From Gelria sp. Kuro-4 (GTDB taxonomy: Bacteria > Bacillota > DTU030 > DUMP01): a DNA stretch of 64,000 bases. Under the pieces are notes generated by a model. That model was given only the letters and a program-made list of their open reading frames with translations. It was not told the origin of the DNA and did not search any database. The position numbers were made by a program, and so were the translations under genes. This document shows, in pieces, positions 1 to 8,041 of this stretch; positions within the stretch are counted from its first letter, which is position 1; each line of letters opens with the position of its first letter. Location: the NCBI RefSeq assembly GCF_019668485.1, contig NZ_AP024619.1, positions 805,001 to 869,000 of the forward strand, in the 5' to 3' direction.

Positions 1-717
1 GCCCTGGGGAAAGCTACGGTGGCCTCCATCTCCATTGACCCGCTCAGCTTCCACCTCGCACTCATCCTCATCCCTTCCCTTATTGGTTACTACCTGTCCA
101 AGTGGGTCCTCGTTCTTAACAAGAACCTCCAAATCCCGGAGTTCGCCTGGGCGCTCCTGGTCGCATACCTGCTCCAGTATCTACTCATCCAGACGGGGAC
201 GAACAAGTACGTGGACCGCGCCACCGTTACCCGTATCAGCGGCACGGCCACCGACCTGCTCATCGTGGCCGGCATGGAATCCATCAAACTTTCAGTGATC
301 ATCAAATACGCAGCCCCGCTCGCCCTCCTCTTCGCCTTCGGCTTTGCTCTCAACTGGGTGTGGTTTATGTACCTTGGCTCTCACATGTCGCGGGAACACT
401 GGTTTGAACGCAACATGATCGTGTGGGGCAGCGCCTGCGGGGTGCTCACCACAGGCATCATGCTGCTCAGGGTGGTGGACCCGGAGTTCAACTCCCGGGC
501 CATGGAGGACACGGCGGCAGCCCTGGTGCTGAACCGCCCCATCGTCATCGCCCTCACCGCCCTGCCGCCCCTTCTTATCATGAACGGCCTGGCAGGCCAG
601 TTTACCTGGGCAACCATCGGCGGCTTGGCGGTGCTCCTGGTGGCGGCCCGCATCTTCGGCTGGTGGACGCCACAGCTGCCTGTGCCCCGGGCGCGGGCCG
701 GCAAACACCCGGCCTGA
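1..717 (+). CDS. GltS-like sodium:glutamate symporter family protein, C-terminal part (5' end outside window)
   Basis: The reading frame is open from base 1, so this is the C-terminal ~238 residues of a longer protein; the GTG at 19 is internal. It is an integral membrane protein with about six hydrophobic segments. The portion around TACGVL-type small residues, RVVDPEF and AALVLNRP resembles the second half of divergent GltS-type (ESS) carriers, which import glutamate with sodium. It is clearly different in sequence from the canonical gltS in this window (36128-37357), so the substrate is uncertain. A hairpin terminator follows at 758. Family placement is moderate confidence, the membrane-transporter call is high. 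Confidence 0.7.
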   Translation, partial: ALGKATVASISIDPLSFHLALILIPSLIGYYLSKWVLVLNKNLQIPEFAWALLVAYLLQYLLIQTGTNKYVDRATVTRISGTATDLLIVAGMESIKLSVIIKYAAPLALLFAFGFALNWVWFMYLGSHMSREHWFERNMIVWGSACGVLTTGIMLLRVVDPEFNSRAMEDTAAALVLNRPIVIALTALPPLLIMNGLAGQFTWATIGGLAVLLVAARIFGWWTPQLPVPRARAGKHPA

Positions 718-757
718 TCTGCCCGGCGCCCTTTCCCTGCTGCTGCACTTGGCGTTG

Positions 758-794
758 CGGCCCGCGGGAGCCCTCGGCGGGCCGTTTTTCTTTC
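758..794 (+). terminator. Rho-independent terminator after the GltS-like gene
   Basis: An 8-bp perfect stem CGGCCCGC (758-765) / GCGGGCCG (777-784) is followed by TTTTTCTTT. It separates the symporter from sigI. Confidence 0.8.
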
Positions 795-914
795 CCCCCA
801 GAAATGTACCCTTCCCTGCGAATAACACTGGTGAGAGGATGATGCGGCGGGACCTAGTACCTTGGAGCAGGATAAGAGGGAAGGAGGCGCAGTTACCAGG
901 AAGCTCCAGCAGGG

Positions 915-945
915 CAGGAATAACCCCGGGCAGGTCGAATACATA
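915..945 (+). promoter_or_regulatory. Two-box promoter-like element upstream of sigI
   Basis: CAGG (915-918), 17 nt, then CGAATACATA (936-945), 37 nt before the sigI start. The same 10-mer with an xAGG box 17-18 nt upstream recurs before ctpA and the large SLH protein, with a close variant before the PII-like gene. CGAA is the reported -10 core of SigI-type sigma factors, so autoregulation is plausible (inference). Confidence 0.5.
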
Positions 946-981
946 AGTAGGTAACACGAAGGCCTGGGGAGGGGGTAAGGA

Positions 982-1713
982 GTGGCCGCGCGGGAAGAAG
1001 TAAGCAGCCTGGTGGAGCGTGCCCGGCAGGGCGATGCGGCGGCCCGCCATGAACTCCTCGCCTCTCACCAGGAGTACATACTGAAGGTGGTTTCCTGGCG
1101 CTGTGGCCGCCCGGTGGACTGTCACAGCGATGAATACAGCATCGGCCTCATGGCTTTCAACGAGGCCATCGAGAGCTATGACCCGGCGCGCGGCGCCGCC
1201 TTCTTAAGCTACGCCCGCCGGGTAATCGCCGCCCGCCTGGCGGACCACTACCGGCGCGACCGGGCGCGGGGACGGGAGGTGCCGCTTGAGGTCACCGGCC
1301 CCGAAGGGGAGACCGAGACCCACCCCGGGGTGATCTCAGCGGCCGAGGAGGCAAGCGCCCGCGAACGGGAGCGGCGCGAACGGTTGGAAGAGATCACCGC
1401 CTTCTGCGCGGAGCTGGCGGCCTACGGGCTTACCCTGGAGGACGTGGCCGCGGCCTGCCCCCGCCACCGCGACGCGCGCGCCCGGCTTCTGAAAGCGGGC
1501 GCCGCCCTGGCGGCGAGCCCCGCCCTGCTGGCGCACCTAAAGCGCACGCGCCAGGTACCGCTCAAGGAGCTGGCGGAGCTTACCGGCCTGAGCTACAAGT
1601 TGTTGGAACGCGGGCGGCGCTATCTCTTGGCGGTGGCCCTGATCCGGGCCAACCCGGACTACGCGCACCTGGCCGGCTACGTCGAGCCGTACGAGAGGGG
1701 GTGGCAGGGGTGA
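982..1713 (+). CDS. sigI: RNA polymerase sigma factor SigI
   Basis: A 243-residue alternative sigma factor of the SigI group, which in Bacillus and Clostridia responds to heat, envelope or extracellular polysaccharide signals. Region 2 is recognisable: an RARQGDAAAR start, the SDEYSIGLMAFNEAIESYD segment and SYARRVIAARLADHYRR, followed by a C-terminal helix-turn-helix around KELAELTGLSYKLLERGRRY. The GTG start at 982 has GGGGGTAAGG (971-980) directly upstream. The stop overlaps the start of the RsgI-like anti-sigma gene (GTGA), so the two are translationally coupled. The shared CGAATACATA motif upstream suggests it may control its own transcription. Confidence 0.92.
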   Translation: MAAREEVSSLVERARQGDAAARHELLASHQEYILKVVSWRCGRPVDCHSDEYSIGLMAFNEAIESYDPARGAAFLSYARRVIAARLADHYRRDRARGREVPLEVTGPEGETETHPGVISAAEEASARERERRERLEEITAFCAELAAYGLTLEDVAAACPRHRDARARLLKAGAALAASPALLAHLKRTRQVPLKELAELTGLSYKLLERGRRYLLAVALIRANPDYAHLAGYVEPYERGWQG

Positions 1714-3044
1714 AACACGGCAAGGCCCTAGTGCTAAAGACCTATGAGGACGGACTGCTCGTCCTAACGGCCGGGGGCGAGTTCCGCCGCCTCAAGCAGC
1801 GCCCCCCGCTCCCCCTGCCGGGTGAAGAGATTGAAGTCACCCCGGCCCGCCACGCCCGCTGGCTGCCGCTGGCCCTGGCGGCGGCCGTATTCCTGGCGGC
1901 GGTGTTGCCCCTGGGCGCCCTGGCCCTGCGCCCGGCGGCGTACATTGCTCTTGACATCAACCCCAGCATTGGACTTACCATCGCCCGCAGCGGCACCGTA
2001 AAGAGCGGCGAAGCGCTCAACGCCGACGGCGCCCGCCTGCTGCGGGAGGTGCCGGTGGTGGGTAAGGCACCGGCCGCGGCGGTGGAAGGCCTGGTGCGGC
2101 AGGCGGCCGTGGACGGGTACCTGGCGGACCGGCCGGAGGACGTGGTGCTGCTTACCCGCGTGGATTTTCAAAGTGGCAGTGCTGTTCCCCTGCCGGACTT
2201 GGAGGCGGCTGCCCGCCGGGCGCTGGAGGAAACCGGCCGGGAGGCGTTCGTGGCGGTGGAGGAGGCAGCGCCGTCTGAGCTTATGGAGGCCCGGAGCAGC
2301 AACATCTCTCTCAATAAACTGCGCCTGGTGAAAAAGCTGACCCCTGCTCCGGCTGCAGGCAGGGAACGCCAGGAGATCATAGCCCAGAGCCGGGACGCGG
2401 GCATCAAAGACATCCTCGAGCGAGCCGGCAAGCGGGCGGATGAAGTGTACCGCCAGGGACGGCGGGAAGGAGTAAAGAAGGAACATGCCGCCCCGGCTCA
2501 GCGGACCAACGGCGGCAGTGACGCGGGCAGGCAAAGCCCGTCCGGACCCAAGAAGGGTGCGCCGCCCGACCGGCCGCAGGCTCCCACAAAGCCCGCCAAG
2601 AAGGCCGGGGAGCTTGAGCGCCCGGTACAGCTGGAACCGGCGCCGGAGCGCTCCGCCCCGCCGGAGCCGGAGAAAGAGCGCTCCACCCAGCCGGAGAAAG
2701 AGCGCTCCACCCGGTCGGAGCAGGAGAAAGAGCGCCCGGCCCAGCCGGAGAAGGAGAAGGAGAAAGAGAACGAGAACGAGAAGGAGCACCCGGCCCAGGA
2801 GCAGGCGCTCCCGCCGGAGGAACCCGGCACTCTACCCGCCGGGCGGGAGAAGGTTCCGCCCAGTGCGGGTGGCGGCACAGAAAAAGAAACGGAAGACTCA
2901 CCAGGCAACAAAGAGGCGCCGGAAAAGGCGCCTACGGGCGCCGGAAAGGAAAAAAAAGCACCGCCCGGCACTGCCGGTTCGAGCGGCGGCAAAAAGAGCA
3001 GCTCCACCCCGCGCGGCCGGGACAACGACGGCCAGGACGGCTAA
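1710..3044 (+). CDS. rsgI: RsgI-like membrane anti-sigma-I factor with low-complexity outer domain
   Basis: A 444-residue single-pass membrane protein. Residues 1-50 form the cytoplasmic RsgI N-terminal domain that binds SigI; residues 51-73 are the membrane segment; YIALDINPSIGL (about 78-89) is the characteristic RsgI motif just outside the membrane. After about residue 250 the outer part is Pro/Glu/Lys/Arg-rich with tandem units such as PEKERSTQ, instead of the carbohydrate-binding modules of cellulolytic clostridia. GTG at 1710 is chosen because it overlaps the sigI stop and lies 8 nt after AGAGGGGG; GTG 1701 abuts that ribosome binding site. Role: holds SigI inactive until an external signal arrives. 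Confidence 0.88.
   Translation: MKHGKALVLKTYEDGLLVLTAGGEFRRLKQRPPLPLPGEEIEVTPARHARWLPLALAAAVFLAAVLPLGALALRPAAYIALDINPSIGLTIARSGTVKSGEALNADGARLLREVPVVGKAPAAAVEGLVRQAAVDGYLADRPEDVVLLTRVDFQSGSAVPLPDLEAAARRALEETGREAFVAVEEAAPSELMEARSSNISLNKLRLVKKLTPAPAAGRERQEIIAQSRDAGIKDILERAGKRADEVYRQGRREGVKKEHAAPAQRTNGGSDAGRQSPSGPKKGAPPDRPQAPTKPAKKAGELERPVQLEPAPERSAPPEPEKERSTQPEKERSTRSEQEKERPAQPEKEKEKENENEKEHPAQEQALPPEEPGTLPAGREKVPPSAGGGTEKETEDSPGNKEAPEKAPTGAGKEKKAPPGTAGSSGGKKSSSTPRGRDNDGQDG
2640..2800 (+). repeat. In-frame tandem repeat encoding PEKERS-type units
   Basis: GAGAAAGAGCGCTCCACC-type units recur in frame within the outer domain of the RsgI-like protein, giving repeated Pro-Glu-Lys-Glu-Arg-Ser blocks and a run of Glu-Lys/Glu-Asn. 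Such repeats tend to vary in length by slippage. Confidence 0.7.
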
Positions 3045-3111
3045 TCCCTTACATGAACCCCTTGTACGGCTGCTTCATATGCTGAAGTAGACCCGGAAAG
3101 GGGGAATGTTA

Positions 3112-3411
3112 ATGCCCTTTGACCACGGTGACTGGGGACCTCCTGGCGGTTGGGGTGGACCGGGCGATTGGCACGGCGGCTGGGAAGGGCCGCCGCTCCC
3201 TCCAGGCCGGCCGCCGCAGGACCCCCGCCAGATCATCCGCCTGCTGGAGCCGGTGGCCCAGCACGGCCTACGCCAGCTGCAGGCAGGCGTAAACCCTCTT
3301 CACGTGATGCGGCAGGTGGCCGCCATGGGGTACCTGGTAGGAACCGGTTACACGCCCTACCAGGCCATCCAAACCGTTGAACAGTGGGAACAGATGGGTT
3401 ACCTGCGCTAG
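3112..3411 (+). CDS. Small hypothetical protein with Gly/Trp/Pro-rich N-terminus
   Basis: A 99-residue protein I do not recognise. The first ~35 residues are rich in Gly, Trp, Pro and Asp (GDWGPPGGWGGPGDWHGGW), the rest is a compact segment with two predicted helices (IIRLLEPVAQHGL..., LHVMRQVAAMGYLVG) and a YTPYQAIQTVEQWEQMGYL tail. The tail resembles short helical repeats in spore-associated proteins, but this is only an impression. ATG 3112 lies 7 nt after AAAGGGGG; ATG 3106 is too close. It sits alone between rsgI and a terminator, so it may be co-transcribed with sigI-rsgI. Confidence 0.65.
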   Translation: MPFDHGDWGPPGGWGGPGDWHGGWEGPPLPPGRPPQDPRQIIRLLEPVAQHGLRQLQAGVNPLHVMRQVAAMGYLVGTGYTPYQAIQTVEQWEQMGYLR

Positions 3412-3424
3412 GCTGCAAAGTGAC

Positions 3425-3453
3425 GAGCCCGGGATGTCCCGGGCTCCTTGTTT
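3425..3453 (+). terminator. Rho-independent terminator
   Basis: A 10-bp perfect stem GAGCCCGGGA (3425-3434) / TCCCGGGCTC (3437-3446) followed by CTTGTTT. It likely ends the sigI-rsgI-small protein unit. Confidence 0.8.
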
Positions 3454-3542
3454 CCGGCGGGCATTTCTTGCCTGCCGGAGGAGGAATTTTTTCCGGCGCC
3501 GCCAATAATAATAAAGACAGACGAAAAACCTGGAGGTAAAAA

Positions 3543-4790
3543 ATGCGCCGCTCATCCTTCTCCGGCAGGACTAAGGGTCTTGCTTTTTTCACTGCCATTT
3601 TTACCCTCACCTTATTGATCAGCACCATGGCCTGGGCGGCTCCACCCGCGTTGGTCGGGCAGGCGGCCGTGCTCATGGACCCCGAAACAGGCGCGGTTCT
3701 GGCCGCGCAAAACCCGGACGAGAGGCTGCCCATGGCCAGCACCACCAAGATCATGACCGCTCTTTTGGCCCTGGAAAGAGGGCACTTAAGCGATAAAATC
3801 ACCATCAGCCGGGAAGCCGCCGGCCAGGAAGGAAGTTCCATGTACACCAGCGCGGGCGAAACGTATACCCTGGAAGAGCTGCTCTACGGGCTGCTGCTGA
3901 ACTCCGGCAACGACGCCGCCTGGGCCATCGCCGAACACATCGCGGGCAGTGTTCCCGCCTTTGTCACCCTAATGAACGAACGCGCCCGGGAGCTCGGCGC
4001 CGTAAACACCCACTTCGCCAACCCTAGCGGCCTGCCCGACCCTGCGCACTACAGCACGGCCCGCGACCTGGCCCTTATCGCCAAAGCGGCCGTGGCGCGG
4101 CCTGATTTCCGGCGCCTCGTCGCCACCAAGGCCCAGGAGGTGCCCTGGCCCGCAAAGGGCGAGAAGAGACTCCTTATCAACCACAACCGCCTCCTCTGGC
4201 GCTACGACGGGGCGGACGGGGTTAAGACCGGCTACACCAACGAAGCCCGCCAGTGCCTGGTGGCTTCGGCCACGCGCGGCGGGCAGCGCTTCCTTGCCGT
4301 GGTGTTGAAGAGTGAAGGCAACAGCATCTGGACCGACGCGGAACGCCTGCTCGATTACGGCTTTGCCAACTTCATCACCCGGAGCCTGGTCCGGCCGGGC
4401 GAGGCGTTCGGCACCGTCCCCGTTAAGGGTGGGGAAAGCGAGAGCGTGGCCGTACAGGCCCAGACGGGGCTTGCGGTAACGGTACCTAAAGAAAAAAGCG
4501 ACCGGATCGAGCGGTCGCTGAAGCTTACCGACCAGCTGGCCGCGCCGGTGGCCGCCGGCCGGGAGGTGGGCGAGGTGGTCTTTACCCTGGGTGGAGAAGA
4601 GCTGGGGCGCGTACCCCTGGTGGCCGCCGCCGATGTGGCGCGCCCGGTGCGGCGGAACTGGTGGTTCTGGGTGCTGGTGGCTCTGGGCGTCTACACGCTG
4701 GGGTACCTGGTGGTGAGCTGGGACCTGCGCCGGCGCCGGCAGCGCGTGCGCTGGAAGCGTGCAGTGGCGCGCTACCGCGACCGCGAGTAA
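3543..4790 (+). CDS. dacF: D-alanyl-D-alanine carboxypeptidase (DacF/PBP5-like)
   Basis: A 415-residue low-molecular-weight penicillin-binding protein that removes the terminal D-Ala from peptidoglycan pentapeptides outside the membrane. Order: signal peptide (residues ~12-32), peptidase S11 domain with S66-T-T-K69, S121-G-N and K228-T-G, a C-terminal beta domain, and a C-terminal membrane segment (WWFWVLVALGVYTLGYLVV) with a basic tail. A C-terminal transmembrane anchor in place of an amphipathic helix fits DacB/DacF-like enzymes. ATG has GGAGG 6 nt upstream. In spore formers such enzymes trim cortex or forespore wall; which role applies here is not visible. Confidence 0.92.
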   Translation: MRRSSFSGRTKGLAFFTAIFTLTLLISTMAWAAPPALVGQAAVLMDPETGAVLAAQNPDERLPMASTTKIMTALLALERGHLSDKITISREAAGQEGSSMYTSAGETYTLEELLYGLLLNSGNDAAWAIAEHIAGSVPAFVTLMNERARELGAVNTHFANPSGLPDPAHYSTARDLALIAKAAVARPDFRRLVATKAQEVPWPAKGEKRLLINHNRLLWRYDGADGVKTGYTNEARQCLVASATRGGQRFLAVVLKSEGNSIWTDAERLLDYGFANFITRSLVRPGEAFGTVPVKGGESESVAVQAQTGLAVTVPKEKSDRIERSLKLTDQLAAPVAAGREVGEVVFTLGGEELGRVPLVAAADVARPVRRNWWFWVLVALGVYTLGYLVVSWDLRRRRQRVRWKRAVARYRDRE

Positions 4791-4978
4791 AGGGCCTGGA
4801 ATTTCACCGGGTGCGGCCCGGCCGGCCGGGCGGCGTCGGTTCCCGGCGGATAGGGCGGGCTGTACACCCGGCCCGTGGACACCGGCGCGTGCATGGCGGC
4901 CGGGCCAGAAAGGGGCCGGCGACCGGCATAATGGGCCCCCAGTAAGGAGAAAATACTCCCCGAAAGGGGGGATGGAGC

Positions 4979-5173
4979 TTGGCTCGGACTTCCAGAGAAC
5001 TTCTTACCCTGCAGGATCACCTGTCGGTGGAGAACAACATGGCCCAGTTCATGAGCGCCTGCAGCGAGCTCTGCAGCGACCCGCAATTGAAGACCATGTG
5101 TCAAAACATGGCCCGTGACCACGAAAGCCACGTGCAGATGCTGAGCCAGCATCTCAGGACCACCCTGCAGTAA
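4979..5173 (+). CDS. Small coat-associated helical protein (CotF-like, truncated form)
   Basis: A 64-residue helical protein: LQDHLSVENNMAQFMSACSEL... followed by ARDHESHVQMLSQHL. It looks like the first helices of CotF/ferritin-like coat proteins, with the D/ExxxH spacing seen in the next gene. TTG at 4979 lies 7 nt after AGGGGGG. The next, fuller CotF-like gene begins 13 nt downstream, so the two form an operon ending at the terminator at 5484. No separate function can be read from the sequence. Confidence 0.65.
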   Translation: MARTSRELLTLQDHLSVENNMAQFMSACSELCSDPQLKTMCQNMARDHESHVQMLSQHLRTTLQ

Positions 5174-5186
5174 AGGAGGGAACAAG

Positions 5187-5465
5187 GTGCCGACTTCAAA
5201 CAAGATCAACGATCAGATTCTGACCGGCGTCATGCTCAACGAGCACAAGTTTGTGGCCAGCATGCTGACGAACTCCATCCTCGAAGCGGCGGATGAACGC
5301 CTGCGCCGCGACTACCAGAACATGCTGAACGCCTGCCTGGGCCACCAAAAGCAGATCTTCGACTTCATGGCACAAAAGGGCTGGTACCAACCCACCACCG
5401 CCAGCCAGCAGGAGATCAGCCAGGCCCAGCGCATGCTGAGCCAGATGCAGCTGCAGACACCCTGA
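5187..5465 (+). CDS. Spore coat protein, CotF family
   Basis: A 92-residue all-helical protein of the coat F family: an N-terminal NDQILTGVMLNEHKFVASMLTNSIL helix, then ADERLRRDYQNMLNACLGHQKQIFDFMAQKGWY. The MAQKGWY ending with a Gln-rich tail is typical of clostridial CotF-like proteins, found in the spore coat. GTG start lies 6 nt after AAGGAGGG (5173-5180). It is the second gene of a two-gene unit with the preceding 64-residue protein. Confidence 0.82.
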   Translation: MPTSNKINDQILTGVMLNEHKFVASMLTNSILEAADERLRRDYQNMLNACLGHQKQIFDFMAQKGWYQPTTASQQEISQAQRMLSQMQLQTP

Positions 5466-5483
5466 AGCTCCTCCTGCGTCCAG

Positions 5484-5511
5484 CTACCCGGGCAACCGGG
5501 TAGTTTTCTTT
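5484..5511 (+). terminator. Rho-independent terminator after coat genes
   Basis: An 8-bp perfect stem CTACCCGG (5484-5491) / CCGGGTAG (5496-5503) with a GCAA tetraloop, followed by TTTTCTTT. Confidence 0.9.
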
Positions 5512-5538
5512 ACCGCGCGTCCCAACGAATGATATAAT
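5509..5538 (+). promoter_or_regulatory. Sigma-A-type promoter for the UbiA gene
   Basis: TTTACC (5509-5514), 18-nt spacer, TATAAT (5533-5538). The -35 box overlaps the T-tract of the preceding terminator. Confidence 0.6.
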
Positions 5539-5622
5539 AGCAAAGAACTCTCCGAAGAGAACGGTTGCGGCCGCCGCTGCGGTGTGCCGCGACTCAGGAT
5601 GACCGGCCGGGAGGGAAAAGGC

Positions 5623-6543
5623 GTGAACGGCAAACCAGCACCGGCAGCTGCGGAGGTTTCGCTTCAGGAGCGCCTGGCGGCCTACGTGGCCCTGCTGCGT
5701 CCGCGCCAGTGGACGAAAAACGGTTTTGTGCTGGCCGGCGTGGTGTTCTCCGGCCTCTTCACCGACCCCGTTGCCCTGGCCACGGCGCTGGCCGCCTGCC
5801 TGGTATTCTGCCTCATCTCCAGCGCGGGCTATGTTTACAACGACATGCGCGACCGGGAAGAAGACCGCCTGCACCCGGTGAAATGCCACCGCCCGCTGGC
5901 TGCGGGCACGGTGAGCCTGGGCGAGGCCCGGGCCTTGCTGGTGCTGCTTCTTGCGGGGGCGCTGGCGGGCGGGTTCAGTTTGGGAACCTCTTTCGGGGGT
6001 TTAGTACTCCTTTACTTCCTTTGGACCGTGGCTTATTCGCGCTGGCTGAAGAATGTCGTACTCATCGACCTTATCTCCCTGGCCGCCGGCTTTGTGCTGC
6101 GGGCTGCCGCCGGTGCCATGGCCGTGGGTGTAGGCATTTCACCCTGGCTTCTCATCTGCACCACACTGCTTTCGCTTTTTCTTGGGCTGGGGAAGCGGCG
6201 CCATGAACTCCTGCTCCTGGAGACCCAGGCCGGGGCCCACCGCGCCGCGCTGGACGATTACTCGCCGGAGCTGCTCAACCAGCTTCTGGCCACCGTGACG
6301 GCGGCCACCCTGGTCTCGTATTCGGTATACACCTTTACGGCCGGGCACGGCCTGTACATGATGCTGACGATTCCCTTTGTGCTCTTCGGCCTCTTCCGCT
6401 ACCTCTACCTGATCTACCGCCGCGACCTGGGCGGCAGCCCGGAGGAGGTGCTGCTTACGGACAAGCAGCTCCTCGCCGATGTAATCCTCTGGGGCCTGGC
6501 CGTTTTGGCCGTGCTTTACCTCAACGGGCGCGGAATAGTATAG
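5623..6543 (+). CDS. UbiA-family prenyltransferase (decaprenyl-phosphate phosphoribosyltransferase-like)
   Basis: A 306-residue polytopic membrane protein with about eight hydrophobic segments. It opens with LLRPRQWTKNGFV, the RxRQWxKN signature of the branch that attaches phosphoribose to polyprenyl phosphate, and carries the UbiA metal-binding motif NDMRDREEDRLHPVKCHRP. Activity would lie at the cytoplasmic membrane, making a lipid-linked sugar for envelope glycans. GTG 5623 is preferred because GGGAGGG lies 7 nt upstream; earlier in-frame starts lack one. It precedes a GT39-type glycosyltransferase, which could use the lipid-linked sugar (inference). Confidence 0.82.
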   Translation: MNGKPAPAAAEVSLQERLAAYVALLRPRQWTKNGFVLAGVVFSGLFTDPVALATALAACLVFCLISSAGYVYNDMRDREEDRLHPVKCHRPLAAGTVSLGEARALLVLLLAGALAGGFSLGTSFGGLVLLYFLWTVAYSRWLKNVVLIDLISLAAGFVLRAAAGAMAVGVGISPWLLICTTLLSLFLGLGKRRHELLLLETQAGAHRAALDDYSPELLNQLLATVTAATLVSYSVYTFTAGHGLYMMLTIPFVLFGLFRYLYLIYRRDLGGSPEEVLLTDKQLLADVILWGLAVLAVLYLNGRGIV

Positions 6544-6752
6544 CGCTCAGGCTTTTCGCCTGCCCGTCGGCGGAACTTAGCGGAGCGCCGCCGGCGAAAG
6601 CGGGCAGAGGTTATAAGTAGACGCAACCGCTGCGAACCGCGGAACAAGCCCCGCAGGGAGGTTCCCCAAGGCGCATACGGCCTAAGTTCGTTCGTCCGGC
6701 CTTTGCGGCCGCCGAGCGCCGGCGGGGAGCCCCCAAGGGGCCTCAAGGTGGG
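6544..6752. other. GC-rich intergenic segment with inverted and direct repeats
   Basis: No gene seen. GAACTTAG (6573-6580) and CTAAGTTC (6682-6689) form a widely spaced perfect inverted repeat. GGGAGGTTCCCCAAGGCGC near 6657 and GGGGAGCCCCCAAGGGGCC near 6724 are imperfect direct copies. The segment can fold extensively; it may be a degenerate repeat element or a structured leader of the next gene. Confidence 0.4.
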
Positions 6753-7952
6753 ATGACCGTGGAAAGGAGAACTTGGTGGCGCGACGCGGCCCTGGTGTTC
6801 GCGGCGGCCCTGGCGCTGCGCCTTCTCTTTAACTGGGGCTTTGTCACCAACAAGGCCCACCCCGACATCGCCAGCATGTACCAGTACTCGCTGCGGGTGG
6901 CGCAGGGGATTTACTACGGCGCGGGCGCCTACTGGCCGCCGGGCTTTATCTTTCTCTCCGGCGGCCTCATCCGCCTCTTCGGTCCCGAGGGCTACTGGAC
7001 GGCCGTGCGCTACCTGCAGGCGCTCCTCGGGGCGGCCACCTGCGCCCTGGGCTGCGCCATCGGGCGGGCGGCCTTCGGGAGCCGCTCGGCGGGCCTTCTG
7101 GGCGGCCTCGGTCTGGCGGTGTACCTACCCCTCATCTACTACACGGGCCTCGCTTTTTCCGAGACTTTGTTCCTCTTTTTTCTTATGGCCGCCGTTTACT
7201 ACCTGTACCGCCTGGCCCGCACGCAGGCGGTGCGGGATGCCGCCGCGGCCGGGTTCCTGCTGGGCCTGGCCACCCTGACGCGCCCGGTGTCGCTCCTGGT
7301 GCCGGTGCTGGTGCTCCCCTGGTACTGGCTCCTCTGGGGGCGCCGGCTGCGCCCGGTGCTGGGACGCGTCTTGCTCATGGGAGCGGTGCTCCTTCTCACC
7401 CTCCTGCCCTGGGTGGTGCGCAACTATATTGTCACGGGCGACCTGGTGCTGGTGGATGTTAACGGCGGCATCAACTTTTACATCGGGCACAACGAGCGGG
7501 CCAACGGCACCTGGGTGGACATGGGGCAGAAGACGGACGCGGTGATCATCCTGGGCGGCTCGCCCGAGGGGGGCAGGCTCGGCTACCGCCGCGGCCTGGA
7601 GTTTATCCGGACGCATCCGCGCCGGGAGCTGGAGCTGGCCTGGACCAAGTTCAAGTGGTTCTGGACCAAACCTTCGGACTGGTACATCACCCGCTACGCC
7701 CGAGAGCGGGGCCTGCCTCACCTGGAGCCGCCCGTCTGGGGTGCTTTGGCTGTGGCCGGAGCCATCCTTACCCGGCGGCGCTGGCGCGGCACGCTCTTTC
7801 TCGTCCTCTTTATCCTCTACTACAACGCCATCATCGTGGCCATCTACTACGCCTCCCGCTACCGCCTGGTGGTGGAGCCTTTCTGGGTGCTCCTTACCGC
7901 CGGCGGGGCGGCCGAGGTGCTGCTTCGGCTCCGCCGCGTTCTCGAGTCGTAG
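6753..7952 (+). CDS. GT39/ArnT-like membrane glycosyltransferase
   Basis: A 399-residue polytopic membrane protein. The N-terminal RLLFNWGFVTNKAHPDIASMYQYS segment has the acidic residue after the first membrane span expected in the first outer loop of GT-C enzymes; YWPPGFIFLSGGLIRLFG follows, then multiple membrane spans and a conserved NYIVTGDLVLVDVNGGINFYIGHN-type loop. Such proteins move sugar from polyprenyl-phosphate carriers to proteins or lipids on the outer face of the membrane. ATG has AAGGTGG just upstream. Pairing with the upstream UbiA enzyme supports surface glycosylation, for which the SLH proteins in this window are possible targets (inference). Confidence 0.78.
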   Translation: MTVERRTWWRDAALVFAAALALRLLFNWGFVTNKAHPDIASMYQYSLRVAQGIYYGAGAYWPPGFIFLSGGLIRLFGPEGYWTAVRYLQALLGAATCALGCAIGRAAFGSRSAGLLGGLGLAVYLPLIYYTGLAFSETLFLFFLMAAVYYLYRLARTQAVRDAAAAGFLLGLATLTRPVSLLVPVLVLPWYWLLWGRRLRPVLGRVLLMGAVLLLTLLPWVVRNYIVTGDLVLVDVNGGINFYIGHNERANGTWVDMGQKTDAVIILGGSPEGGRLGYRRGLEFIRTHPRRELELAWTKFKWFWTKPSDWYITRYARERGLPHLEPPVWGALAVAGAILTRRRWRGTLFLVLFILYYNAIIVAIYYASRYRLVVEPFWVLLTAGGAAEVLLRLRRVLES

Positions 7953-7989
7953 ACCGCCGTACCCGGGCGGCATTTTCCTGAAGAAGAGC

Positions 7990-8018
7990 TGGATGACCAG
8001 ACGGCTTTTTGCTACAAT
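7990..8018 (+). promoter_or_regulatory. Possible promoter of the small coiled-coil membrane gene
   Basis: TACAAT (8013-8018) with a weak TGGATG box 17 nt upstream; the gene starts at 8042. Confidence 0.35.
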
Positions 8019-8041
8019 GAAGTTAGGACCCAACACACAAC

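Noticed and set aside
923-939. ACCCC at 923-927 as a classical SigI -35 box paired with CGAA at 936
   Set aside because: The spacer is only 8 nt, too short for a -35/-10 pair; the CAGG box 17 nt upstream is shared with other sites and fits better.
4955-4971. CCCC-GAAA-GGGG hairpin before the small coat-like gene as a regulatory switch
   Set aside because: Only 4-5 bp and probably incidental to a G-rich ribosome binding site.
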